NCBI GenBank assembly: GCA_014728955.1
Contig: WJKT01000072.1
Span: 1 to 9,497 of the forward strand
Source: Candidatus Peregrinibacteria bacterium
GTDB lineage: Bacteria > Patescibacteriota > Gracilibacteria > UBA1369 > PNNO01
Direction: 5' to 3'
DNA length: 9,497 bases
The notes under the pieces are model-generated. The model saw nothing but the letters and a program-made list of their open reading frames with translations. It was not told the origin of the DNA and made no database searches. This document shows, piece after piece, positions 1-6,384 of the stretch; positions within the stretch are counted from its first letter, which is position 1; each line of letters opens with the position of its first letter. The position numbers and the translations under genes are program-made.

Positions 1-815
1 GGATCTGATTGTATTGTTTTTTTTGGGAGCATGGTCCCGCTTAAAGCAATAACCAGCTCTTCAGTTAATTGCATGACATCCTCTTCATGCACAAAAGCCA
101 TTTCTATATCCAGTTGAGTAAATTCCGGTTGTCTGTCTCCGCGTTGATCTTCATCTCTGAAGCAGCGGGCAATTTGAAAATATCGATCAAATGATGAAGT
201 CATCAGTAGCTGTTTAAGCTGTTGTGGAGACTGGGGAAGTACATAAAAATGACCCGGATAAAGCCTTGATGGTACAATATATTCCCGGCTTCCTTCAGGT
301 GTTCCTTTAATCATAATCGGCGTTTCTATTTCCAGGAAATCCTTGTTATCCAGAAAATCACGAATAAATTTAATCATTCGGTATCGTTTTTCGATATTGG
401 TATGCATTCGATGCCTTCTCAGATCCAAATAGCGATATTTTAACCGAAGGTCTTCACCGACTTCTTTATCCTGATCAATCTCAAAAGGAGGCGTTTTTGA
501 TGTGTTTAAAATAGTTGCATTGTTTACCAATACTTCTATTTCGCCGGTATCGATATCGGTATTTGTTTGACCGTGGGGACGTTTTCTGACGGTTCCTTTG
601 ATTTCTACAACAAATTCACTTCTGCAGGTATTGCCAACGTCGTAAACTTTCTTATTATCGGGATCAAATACTATTTGTGTATAGCCGTATCCGTCACGCA
701 GATCAACGAAAATAAGACCTCCATGGTCTCGACGGCGATGAATCCATCCGGCTAATGTAACTTCTTTTCCTTCATCAGAGCCCCTCAGCTCATTACATGT
801 GTGTGTTCTATACAT
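1..815 (-). CDS. aspS: Aspartyl-tRNA synthetase, N-terminal part (probably non-discriminating; cut by window edge)
   Basis: Class II synthetase that charges tRNA-Asp with aspartate in the cytoplasm. The 271 visible residues hold the N-terminal OB-fold anticodon-binding domain (about 1-105, with GWIHRRRDHGG at 23-33) and the first part of the catalytic core. The core shows the flipping loop TPEGSREY (172-179), the QSPQQLKQLLM segment (195-205) and class II motif 2, RCFRDEDQRGDRQPEF (217-232), with the ATP/aspartate-contacting Arg217. The bacterial insertion domain, motif 3 and the C terminus lie beyond base 1; the family is usually about 590 residues. His31 (in RDHGG) and Gly82 (in RPHG) match enzymes that also charge tRNA-Asn, whereas E. 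coli has Leu in the DLG version. Dual specificity is therefore inferred. The start at 815 gives MYRTHTC, the usual family N terminus. An in-frame ATG at 830 would add five residues, but leaves only about 8 bases after the predicted transcription start. No Shine-Dalgarno sequence precedes either start. Confidence 0.96.
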   Translation of the reverse strand, partial: MYRTHTCNELRGSDEGKEVTLAGWIHRRRDHGGLIFVDLRDGYGYTQIVFDPDNKKVYDVGNTCRSEFVVEIKGTVRKRPHGQTNTDIDTGEIEVLVNNATILNTSKTPPFEIDQDKEVGEDLRLKYRYLDLRRHRMHTNIEKRYRMIKFIRDFLDNKDFLEIETPIMIKGTPEGSREYIVPSRLYPGHFYVLPQSPQQLKQLLMTSSFDRYFQIARCFRDEDQRGDRQPEFTQLDIEMAFVHEEDVMQLTEELVIALSGTMLPKKTIQSD

Positions 816-844
816 AGTGTAACAATTCATTAAGATACAAGTTG

Positions 845-873
845 AATGTAATTGGACATCGGGAAATAGTCAA
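845..873 (-). promoter_or_regulatory. Predicted aspS promoter
   Basis: On the minus strand, TTGACT (868-873) and TACATT (845-850) are separated by exactly 17 bases, a plausible sigma-70 type -35/-10 pair. Transcription would start near 838, leaving about 23 bases before the start codon at 815. Pattern match only. Confidence 0.45.
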
Positions 874-887
874 TCGAATACCCGGAC

Positions 888-915
888 TTGACAAAATAAT
901 AAAAATAGTTAAAAT
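888..915 (+). promoter_or_regulatory. Predicted promoter of the small acidic gene
   Basis: A perfect TTGACA -35 box (888-893) is followed after 16 bases by TAAAAT (910-915). This predicts a start near 922, about 20 bases before the ATG at 942. It stands back to back with the aspS promoter, whose -35 box begins 15 bases away, so the two could influence each other. Confidence 0.55.
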
Positions 916-941
916 AACATTCTATCCTTAAATAATTCAAT

Positions 942-1154
942 ATGGGAGTTATGATCATTCGTCCCGACGGGACAACTGAAACGACTGAAACCACTGAGGG
1001 ATTACCTTCGGCTAATGAAGAGGCATTAAAAAGGCCGACTATTGAAATGCCGCATCTTGAAGAACGACCGATGGTTGAAGAAGAGAATCCGCAGAGTAAT
1101 CGTGAAGATACGCAAGCTATTATCGCCCGTATTCTCGGAAACCCCCTTGCATAA
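942..1154 (+). CDS. Small acidic hypothetical protein, 70 residues
   Basis: I do not recognise a family. The 70-residue product is strongly acidic and polar. It opens with MGVMIIRPDG, runs through a TTE-TTE-TTE repeat (about residues 11-19), then a Glu/Pro-rich stretch (about 25-55) that looks disordered. It ends in a short amphipathic segment, AIIARILGNPLA, the only part likely to fold or bind a partner. There is no signal peptide, membrane span or cysteine. A good promoter with a short leader lies just upstream, and the stop sits 4 bases from the convergent dnaE stop. That is what one expects of a real gene in a tightly packed genome. ATG 951 is an in-frame alternative start. The GGGAG at 944-948 lies only 2 bases from it, too close to be a normal ribosome binding site, so 942 is preferred. 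Homology evidence is lacking and a spurious ORF remains possible. Confidence 0.6.
   Translation: MGVMIIRPDGTTETTETTEGLPSANEEALKRPTIEMPHLEERPMVEEENPQSNREDTQAIIARILGNPLA
972..998 (+). repeat. Three-copy 9-base coding repeat
   Basis: Three in-frame units of the form ACN-ACT-GAR encode Thr-Thr-Glu three times in the small acidic protein. Only third codon positions differ between units (ACA/ACG/ACC and GAA/GAA/GAG). This suggests an old tandem duplication kept at protein level, or simply low-complexity drift. Confidence 0.7.
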
Positions 1155-1163
1155 CACGTTATG
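1150..1163. repeat. Palindrome spanning two convergent stop codons
   Basis: CATAAC and GTTATG flank two central bases, giving a 14-base inverted repeat. The left arm holds the TAA stop of the small acidic gene (1152-1154). The right arm holds the TAA stop of dnaE on the other strand (1159-1161). The stem is short, AT-rich and lacks a T-tract on either side, so it is not a convincing intrinsic terminator. Similar 3' ends (GCATAA in one gene, TCATAA in the other) may simply create the symmetry. Confidence 0.5.
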
Positions 1164-4100
1164 AAGTGCAGCTGGTGAGTTTGGCAATTCGCTTTTTTAG
1201 TTCTTCAGTGACATTAATGCCAAACGGAACTTTTATACGCTGCACTTTATTAGTATGTGCATTCGGCATATGAATTTGACATGGTTTGTCACCTTTATTA
1301 TTAAGGAGTTCTTGTTTGATTTTTGTTAATGTTGCCTTGTTGCAGGCAGCCGGAATGGTAATAATAAAAGGCTTTTCCTGTTTAGATTTGGAAGTTTCTT
1401 TTTTAGCTTTTTTGACTTGTGCAGGTTTATCTTCATTGTCGTTCTCTTCGTCATTAAATTGAGGACGCACTAATGCGACTTTTTCTTCGGGTTTATAGAG
1501 ATTTTGTTTTTTTGCATTTTCAATCATGCCGGTTAATGAGATTTTTTTTGCTTCTTCGCAAATAAATTGGACTTGTCCTCTGCGGTCCGATACCTTTCCG
1601 GTCATTACAACCAGTTCGTCTTCCTGAAAAAGGTGGCCATATTTTTGATAAGCGCGTGGGAAGACAATAACGTTAAGCTTTCCGGTTGGATCCTCGATGG
1701 TGAAAGATGCCATATATGACCCACTTTTTGTAAAAATTTTCCTGTAACGGGTTATAAGGCCGCCGATAGCCAATTTTTTATTTAAATCTTTTTTCTTGAG
1801 TCGTGCAATAAGATGTACTTTTTTTGCAAAATAATCTTTCAATCCCTGCAAAGGATGACTGGAAACATATAGCCCCAAATAGTCTTTTTCCCATTTTAAC
1901 TTTTCCATCGAAGTTGCAGGCTCGGTTTCTTTAAGGGCAAATGCTGTAATTTTGGTATCTTGCTGACCATCATCAAGCATGCCAAAAATATCGGTTTGTC
2001 CATCAACTTTTGTTTTATGACTATACTTTGCAAAATTTGATATCTCTTCCGTGCTCTCGGCGATTTGCTTTCGATCACCGAACTCGTCCAGGGCCCCGCT
2101 ATAGGCGAGTGCTTCAATTGTTTTTTTATTAATGACTTTTTTCGGGACACGTGAACAAAAATCTTCAAGTGATTCAAACGGCTTGTCTCCTCGTGCCGCA
2201 ATAATTTCTTGTGCGGGCTTGTCTCCTATACCTTTTATCGCTGCAAGTCCAAAGCGGATTTTTTTATCATCAACATAGGTGAAATTTCTGAATGATTCAT
2301 TAACCGAAGGGGGAAGCACCTTAATACCCATCTGCTCGCATTCTAAAATTTCAAACACTATTTTGTCGGTATTTCCGTAATCGCAAATCATGAGGGAGGT
2401 CATGAATTCCGTAGGATAATTTGCCTTTAGATAAGCCGTTTGATAAGAAATCATTGCATAACACGTTGCGTGTGCTTTGTTAAAGCCGTAGCCCGCAAAC
2501 GGTTCAATAACTTTTTCAAAAACTTCATTGGCAAATGATTCCTTATGCCCCATTTTTATTGCTCCTTGTGCAAATTTTTCATGTTGTTCTTGTAATAACT
2601 TTGGTATTTTTTTACCTACGGCTTTTCTCAGAATATCAGCTTCGCCCAAACTAAAGCCGGCAAATACTTGGGCGATTTGAAGAATTTGCTCTTGGTAAAT
2701 CGCTACACCGTTTGTTTCTTTCAATATATCTTCAAAAGAGGGGTCGAGATAAGAAATCTTTTTTGGATTGTGAGCCCCTTTTATATAATCGGGGATCCAC
2801 TCCATGGGGCCGGGGCGATAGAGTGAAATCATCGCAATAATATCTTCAAATGCATGTGGCTTCAATTGTTTTAAATATCGCTTCATTCCTGCGGATTCAA
2901 GCTGGAAAACCCCCGACGTATTGCCTTGTTGGAACAATTCAAAGGTTTTGTTATCATCAAGCGGAATGTCATCAAAAATAATAGTATCTCCCTTGGTTCG
3001 TTTAATTATTTTTTTTGCTTTTTCAAGCAATGTTAAGTTTTTTAAACCGAGAAAATCCATTTTAAGCAGACCGATTTCTTCAATCGGCTTCATAGAATAT
3101 TGCGTGATAATCGATTCCGTGTCAGTAGGGGAGCGTTGCAATGGTGTATTCTCCACCAGGGGTTTCTCCGAGATAACTACTGCACAGGCATGTGTGCCGG
3201 CGTGTCGGACGGTGCCATCAAGTTTTGCGGCTATATCAAGCAATTTTTTTGTATCTTCTTCATTTTCATATACTGCATGTAATTCAGGATCGTTTTTAAT
3301 CGATTCTTGTAAGGGTGCGTGTTTCCCCAAAATGGTTGGTGGTACCAATTTTGCTATACGGTCAACATCACCGTAGGGGTAGCCGAGACCTCGTCCGGTG
3401 TCACGAACGACGGCTTTTGCGGTCATTTTTCCAAACGTAATAATTTGTGCCACATTTTCCCGTCCGTACTTTTCTATAACATATTCAAGCACTTCGTCTC
3501 TTCGACTATCTGCAAAATCAATATCAATATCGGGCATAGAAACGCGGGCCGGATTGAGAAATCGTTCAAAAATAAGACCGTATTTTAGTGGATCTACAGT
3601 AGTTATATCAAGCGAATAAGCGATAATAGAACCAGCTGCACTTCCACGACCCGGACCGACCAAAATATCATGATCTTTGGCGAATTTTACAAAATCATGA
3701 ACGATTAAAAAATACGTATTAAAACCCATTTTATCCACCATTTTCAACTCATATTCCAGTTGTTTTAGCGCTTTTTCCTGGTTGTTGTCGGGATATTTTC
3801 TTTTAATGCCCGCACGACATAAAGCGGATAAATATTCTTTTGGCGTTTCGTTTTGAGGGGTGTGATAACTGGGTAGTAAATTTTGTCCGAATTCCAGTTC
3901 AACATTACATTTTTCTGCAATGGAAAGGGTGTTTTCTATTGCATCGGGAGCTGAAGGAAAGGATTGCTTCATTTCTTCCGGGCTTCGCATTGAAAAATCA
4001 CCGATATATTTCATGCGATCGGCATCCTGCACGGATTTACCGGTTTGTATACATAAAAGAACGTCATGTACCGTGGCATCTTCTTTTTCTACATAATGAC

Positions 4101-4719
4101 AGTCGTTGGTTGCTACAAGTGGAACATCGAGTTTTCGTGCTAAGGCTATTATTTTTTTGTTAACAATCATTTGATTTTCAAGTTCCGGATGATCTTGTAT
4201 CTCAAGATAAAAATCATCTTTGCCAAAAATATCTTGATAGCTTTTAATACTTTCAATAGCTTTTTTTTCATTATTGTTAAGCAGTAAACGGGGGATTTCT
4301 CCGGCTAAGCAAGCGGTAAGCGCAATAAGGCCCTCCGAATGCGCTTTTAACAAACCAATATCAATGCGCGGTTTATAGTAAAATCCTTCAAGATGACCTT
4401 GTGAAACAAGTTTCAATAAATTTTTATATCCTGTATTGTTTTTTGCCAATAATACAAGGTGGAATGGTTTGTTTTTAGGGCCCGTTCCTTTATCAAAACG
4501 TGAACCGGGGGCCACATATGCTTCAACTCCAATAATAGGCTTTATCCCTTGCTTTTTTGCTGTTTTATAAAACTCAATAGCGCCGTAAAGAACACCATGG
4601 TCGGTTAATGCAACAGCAGGAGCTCCATCTTTTTTTGCTTTGGCCACTATGTCATGCGGTTTTCCAAGACCATCGAGCAGGCTATAGTGGCTATGCACAT
4701 GTAAATGTACAAAAGACAT
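1159..4719 (-). CDS. dnaE: DNA polymerase III alpha subunit (replicative polymerase, DnaE1 type)
   Basis: Catalytic subunit of the replicative polymerase, C-family, 1186 residues from the chosen start (family usually about 1100-1200). Order: PHP domain (about 1-280), with HLHVH at 5-9, D16, TDHG at 39-42, GVEAY at 64-68, H87, C137 and NDCH at 205-208; palm and thumb with GPGRGSAAGS (355-364), catalytic Asp397 and Asp399 in PDIDIDF, and Asp555 in KMDFLGLK; fingers; a tandem helix-hairpin-helix near 825-842; clamp-binding motif QTDIF (908-912); OB fold (about 980-1060); a charged Lys/Glu linker (about 1085-1117); and a small C-terminal domain. All PHP metal ligands appear present, unlike E. coli, so 3'-5' proofreading by this subunit is plausible. 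The reading frame stays open up to 4836, but MSFVHLHVHS at 4719 is the family's normal N terminus and a promoter lies inside the extension. No intein or frameshift is visible. Confidence 0.97.
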   Translation of the reverse strand: MSFVHLHVHSHYSLLDGLGKPHDIVAKAKKDGAPAVALTDHGVLYGAIEFYKTAKKQGIKPIIGVEAYVAPGSRFDKGTGPKNKPFHLVLLAKNNTGYKNLLKLVSQGHLEGFYYKPRIDIGLLKAHSEGLIALTACLAGEIPRLLLNNNEKKAIESIKSYQDIFGKDDFYLEIQDHPELENQMIVNKKIIALARKLDVPLVATNDCHYVEKEDATVHDVLLCIQTGKSVQDADRMKYIGDFSMRSPEEMKQSFPSAPDAIENTLSIAEKCNVELEFGQNLLPSYHTPQNETPKEYLSALCRAGIKRKYPDNNQEKALKQLEYELKMVDKMGFNTYFLIVHDFVKFAKDHDILVGPGRGSAAGSIIAYSLDITTVDPLKYGLIFERFLNPARVSMPDIDIDFADSRRDEVLEYVIEKYGRENVAQIITFGKMTAKAVVRDTGRGLGYPYGDVDRIAKLVPPTILGKHAPLQESIKNDPELHAVYENEEDTKKLLDIAAKLDGTVRHAGTHACAVVISEKPLVENTPLQRSPTDTESIITQYSMKPIEEIGLLKMDFLGLKNLTLLEKAKKIIKRTKGDTIIFDDIPLDDNKTFELFQQGNTSGVFQLESAGMKRYLKQLKPHAFEDIIAMISLYRPGPMEWIPDYIKGAHNPKKISYLDPSFEDILKETNGVAIYQEQILQIAQVFAGFSLGEADILRKAVGKKIPKLLQEQHEKFAQGAIKMGHKESFANEVFEKVIEPFAGYGFNKAHATCYAMISYQTAYLKANYPTEFMTSLMICDYGNTDKIVFEILECEQMGIKVLPPSVNESFRNFTYVDDKKIRFGLAAIKGIGDKPAQEIIAARGDKPFESLEDFCSRVPKKVINKKTIEALAYSGALDEFGDRKQIAESTEEISNFAKYSHKTKVDGQTDIFGMLDDGQQDTKITAFALKETEPATSMEKLKWEKDYLGLYVSSHPLQGLKDYFAKKVHLIARLKKKDLNKKLAIGGLITRYRKIFTKSGSYMASFTIEDPTGKLNVIVFPRAYQKYGHLFQEDELVVMTGKVSDRRGQVQFICEEAKKISLTGMIENAKKQNLYKPEEKVALVRPQFNDEENDNEDKPAQVKKAKKETSKSKQEKPFIITIPAACNKATLTKIKQELLNNKGDKPCQIHMPNAHTNKVQRIKVPFGINVTEELKKRIAKLTSCTS

Positions 4720-4752
4720 AAAAGGTATCCGGTTTAACGTTGGGCACCACTG

Positions 4753-4781
4753 ATAATAACCATTTGAAATATAATTTACAA
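4753..4781 (-). promoter_or_regulatory. Predicted dnaE promoter
   Basis: On the minus strand TTGTAA (4776-4781) and TATTAT (4753-4758) are 17 bases apart. Transcription would start near 4746, about 26 bases before the ATG at 4719. This supports the internal start over the upstream in-frame ATG at 4836. A weaker alternative uses TTGTCA (4797-4802), which overlaps the -35 box of the opposite-strand promoter. Confidence 0.4.
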
Positions 4782-4796
4782 ACGAAATACCAGATG

Positions 4797-4826
4797 TTGA
4801 CAATGAGTAAAAAGATATTTTAAAAT
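4797..4826 (+). promoter_or_regulatory. Predicted promoter of the GGCT-like gene
   Basis: A perfect TTGACA (4797-4802) precedes TAAAAT (4821-4826) after 18 bases. Both hexamers are identical to those of the promoter at 888-915. A start near 4833 would leave a leader of about 17 bases before the GTG at 4850, with no visible Shine-Dalgarno sequence. Confidence 0.5.
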
Positions 4827-4849
4827 AACTTTTCAATTGATTATAGCCT

Positions 4850-6040
4850 GTGGCACGTATGAAAAAAGATAAAGAAATGGGACGGGTGTATCTGCCGAAA
4901 GAATCTGTTGATGAAATTGCGCGGCGATATGCACCGGAATTATATGAAACCCTTATTGGAGAAGGGGAGGTGCAGTCATGTACCAGGCAGGTGCATCAGG
5001 CGGTTCAATCACTTGAGACTGCGTCTTTTGAGGAAATTGAAGCAGTAACAAGCTGCTTGCTTGCCGATATTGAGAGAAATACATCATTATTGCAACAAAG
5101 AGTACAAGAGGTTCGTCAATGTAATGAGGACGGCGTGCCGTGTATTGATAAAGATTTGCCATATTTTGAATATCCCGCCGAACAATTTATAAAGCCTTTT
5201 AAAGAAGAAATTAAAAGGTGCTTACACCAAGAACGTATCCCCGATATAGGTATTATTGGGTATGGCAGTCTTCAATCTGCTGCAAGTTCCGATTCAACAA
5301 TATATGCCCCCTATACCCGTGAGGCGGTTATCACCTATGATTTGCAACGTGGTTTTTTTATGCGTCATTACTCTACGCATGCTACACGTAAAGATGCTTT
5401 TTGGGGCAAAACAGGGGCAACAAGGCATGATGAGACCGGTGAAATGGCGGTGCGATATAAAAAGGATCAATGTATGAACGGAGTACGATTGAGTAATCTT
5501 TCATTACAGGATATACAAAATCTTATGCAGAGAGAATTCCCGTACTTTTTGCTGCCGTGCGGACCTTCGTATAATGATGATGGTGCATGTAGAGCCTTAA
5601 ACCTTGTTTGTTGGCCGATTGGAAATCACCTGACAAAAACAATAAAATCACAGCAGTGGAAGCAGTTTATGAATACTTCGTTATTCAAACGTGAAGGTGT
5701 TGATTATGAAAGTGTGCGGGATAGGGCGATGTTTCAGAGTGCTCATGCGCTACATTATAATGGATTGAAGCCCGATATGCATTATGTCGAAACGTGCCTT
5801 GATAGAGGAGATAGTGTACATGAGAATATATTTTTGGATACAACCTTTGTTCCTATGCCGCAGGGGGAGCCTCTTTTATTACGTGATTATTTGGAAAAGC
5901 ACGCTCCCGCAAATGATGAAACAAAACGGGAATATTTTGGTCCACGACTAAAAAAAAGACAATATCGCTGGGATGAAGAAAAGGGAAAATGGGTACTAAA
6001 AAAAGAGATCAGGATTAAAGCAATCCAGCGATCTCTATAA
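4850..6040 (+). CDS. Protein with a gamma-glutamylcyclotransferase-like (GGCT/AIG2) domain, 396 residues
   Basis: Probable divergent GGCT-fold protein; its substrate is unknown. GGCT enzymes release 5-oxoproline from gamma-glutamyl compounds, using a YGSL substrate loop and a catalytic Glu. Here IGYGSL is at 136-141, a YDLQRGFF strand resembling the family's GYRR segment at 163-170, and GVRLSNLSLQDIQNL then REFPY at 211-232. Glu229 sits where the catalytic Glu falls. YVETCLDRG (312-320), followed by ENIFLDTTFV, resembles the family's C-terminal helix. Residues 1-125 are a mostly helical, Cys-containing extension I cannot assign, and about 355-396 is a basic, Trp/Lys-rich tail. No signal peptide or membrane span is seen. 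The start could be GTG 4850 or ATG 4859; 4850 sits closer to the predicted transcription start. The gene diverges from dnaE, and its last codons overlap the terminator of the opposite-strand tRNA gene. The frame is secure; the family call is motif-based and moderate. Confidence 0.6.
   Translation: MARMKKDKEMGRVYLPKESVDEIARRYAPELYETLIGEGEVQSCTRQVHQAVQSLETASFEEIEAVTSCLLADIERNTSLLQQRVQEVRQCNEDGVPCIDKDLPYFEYPAEQFIKPFKEEIKRCLHQERIPDIGIIGYGSLQSAASSDSTIYAPYTREAVITYDLQRGFFMRHYSTHATRKDAFWGKTGATRHDETGEMAVRYKKDQCMNGVRLSNLSLQDIQNLMQREFPYFLLPCGPSYNDDGACRALNLVCWPIGNHLTKTIKSQQWKQFMNTSLFKREGVDYESVRDRAMFQSAHALHYNGLKPDMHYVETCLDRGDSVHENIFLDTTFVPMPQGEPLLLRDYLEKHAPANDETKREYFGPRLKKRQYRWDEEKGKWVLKKEIRIKAIQRSL
5998..6036 (-). 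terminator. Intrinsic terminator of tRNA-Leu, inside the end of the opposite gene
   Basis: Read on the minus strand, AGAGATC pairs perfectly with GATCTCT and, inside it, GGATT pairs with AATCC around a GCTTT loop. The two stems are separated by a small asymmetric bulge. The hairpin (6004-6036) runs straight into a T-tract (complement of 5998-6003). It begins about 20 bases past the tRNA 3' end. On the plus strand the hairpin is preceded by A's and lacks a following T-tract, so termination is directed at minus-strand transcription. The same bases encode the last eleven codons of the GGCT-like gene. Confidence 0.85.
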
Positions 6041-6055
6041 TACTATCCACAATAA

Positions 6056-6140
6056 TGGTGCCGAGGAGAGGACTCGAACCTCCACGGGTTGCCCCACTAG
6101 TTCCTAAGACTAGCGTGTCTACCAATTCCACCACCTCGGC
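6056..6140 (-). tRNA. tRNA-Leu, anticodon UAG (reads CUN codons)
   Basis: The complete 85-base class II tRNA folds by eye. The acceptor stem pairs GCCGAGG with CCTCGGC. The D arm contains TTGGTAGA. The anticodon stem CTAGT/ACTAG has loop CTTAGGA, with TAG at 6106-6104. A long variable arm has stem GGG/CCC around CAA. The T arm GGAGG-TTCGAGT-CCTCT includes one G-T pair. Discriminator A and an encoded CCA end complete it. The long variable arm plus the UAG anticodon identifies leucine. The gene stands alone on this strand, between a candidate promoter at 6172-6200 and a strong terminator at 5998-6036, so it is probably transcribed as a single unit. Confidence 0.97.
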
Positions 6141-6164
6141 GTGAAAAAACCAATATGTCAAAAG

Positions 6165-6230
6165 CCCTACAAAAGTACCAAAAAGGTTTGTCAGCGTCAA
6201 TGAAAAATATATATAGACTGTACTGTAGGG
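6165..6230. repeat. Imperfect inverted repeat around the tRNA-Leu promoter
   Basis: CCCTACA and GTAC (6165-6178, split by AAA) are the reverse complement of GTACTGTAGGG (6220-6230), giving 11 matched bases with a 3-base bulge. The arms are 41 bases apart and enclose the proposed -35 of the tRNA promoter, while its -10 lies within the left arm. It could be a two-site operator or chance; there is no T-tract to suggest termination. Confidence 0.35.
6172..6200 (-). promoter_or_regulatory. Candidate tRNA-Leu promoter
   Basis: On the minus strand TTGACG (6195-6200) and TACTTT (6172-6177) are 17 bases apart, predicting a start near 6165 and a 5' leader of about 25 bases to be removed by RNase P. 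The -10 is weak. TTGTTT followed by TATATA slightly further upstream is a competing choice. Confidence 0.35.
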
Positions 6231-6240
6231 ATAAACAAAA

Positions 6241-6272
6241 CATTTGACAAATGTGAAAATATAGATTAATAT
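6241..6272 (+). promoter_or_regulatory. Upstream promoter candidate with a palindrome over its -35 box
   Basis: TTGACA (6244-6249) and TAATAT (6267-6272) are 17 bases apart and point toward the regulator gene at 6385, with a leader of about 105 bases. The -35 box lies inside a perfect palindrome, CATTTG-A-CAAATG (6241-6253), an arrangement typical of a dimeric repressor site. Binding is inferred from symmetry only. Confidence 0.4.
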
Positions 6273-6324
6273 CTTTGTCCAAATTTCTTTTAAAATAATT
6301 TTGCATATATATCAATTATCTTGC

Positions 6325-6353
6325 TTGACATATTAATTGAGAACGAATATGTT
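6325..6353 (+). promoter_or_regulatory. Proximal promoter of the sigma-4/HARE gene
   Basis: TTGACA (6325-6330) and TATGTT (6348-6353) are 17 bases apart, giving a predicted start near 6360 and a leader of about 25 bases before the ATG at 6385. This matches the short-leader pattern of the other genes here. It should also transcribe the HIT gene. Confidence 0.5.
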
Positions 6354-6384
6354 ATTAGCACTTTAGCCTATACCATCACTTCTT

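Noticed and set aside
567..755. 62-codon plus-strand frame within aspS
   Set aside because: It is antisense to the conserved anticodon-binding domain of AspRS and has no independent support.
1405..1470. Charged, low-complexity stretch in DnaE as a possible intein or insertion scar
   Set aside because: It lies between the OB fold and the C-terminal domain, where variable linkers are normal. Total length is typical and no splicing motifs are present.
2921..3376. 151-codon open frame on the plus strand inside dnaE, and other plus-strand frames at 3100-3619 and 3840-4163
   Set aside because: They lie entirely antisense to strongly conserved DnaE coding sequence, show no recognisable domain and have no promoter or ribosome site of their own.
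4720..4836. N-terminal 39-residue extension of the dnaE reading frame
   Set aside because: It has no similarity to the family N terminus. MSFVHLHVHS at 4719 is the normal start, and a plausible promoter lies inside the extension.
6015..6315. Minus-strand frames of 61 and 72 codons across the tRNA-Leu region
   Set aside because: Their sequence is largely the translated tRNA gene and its leader, a common false gene call.
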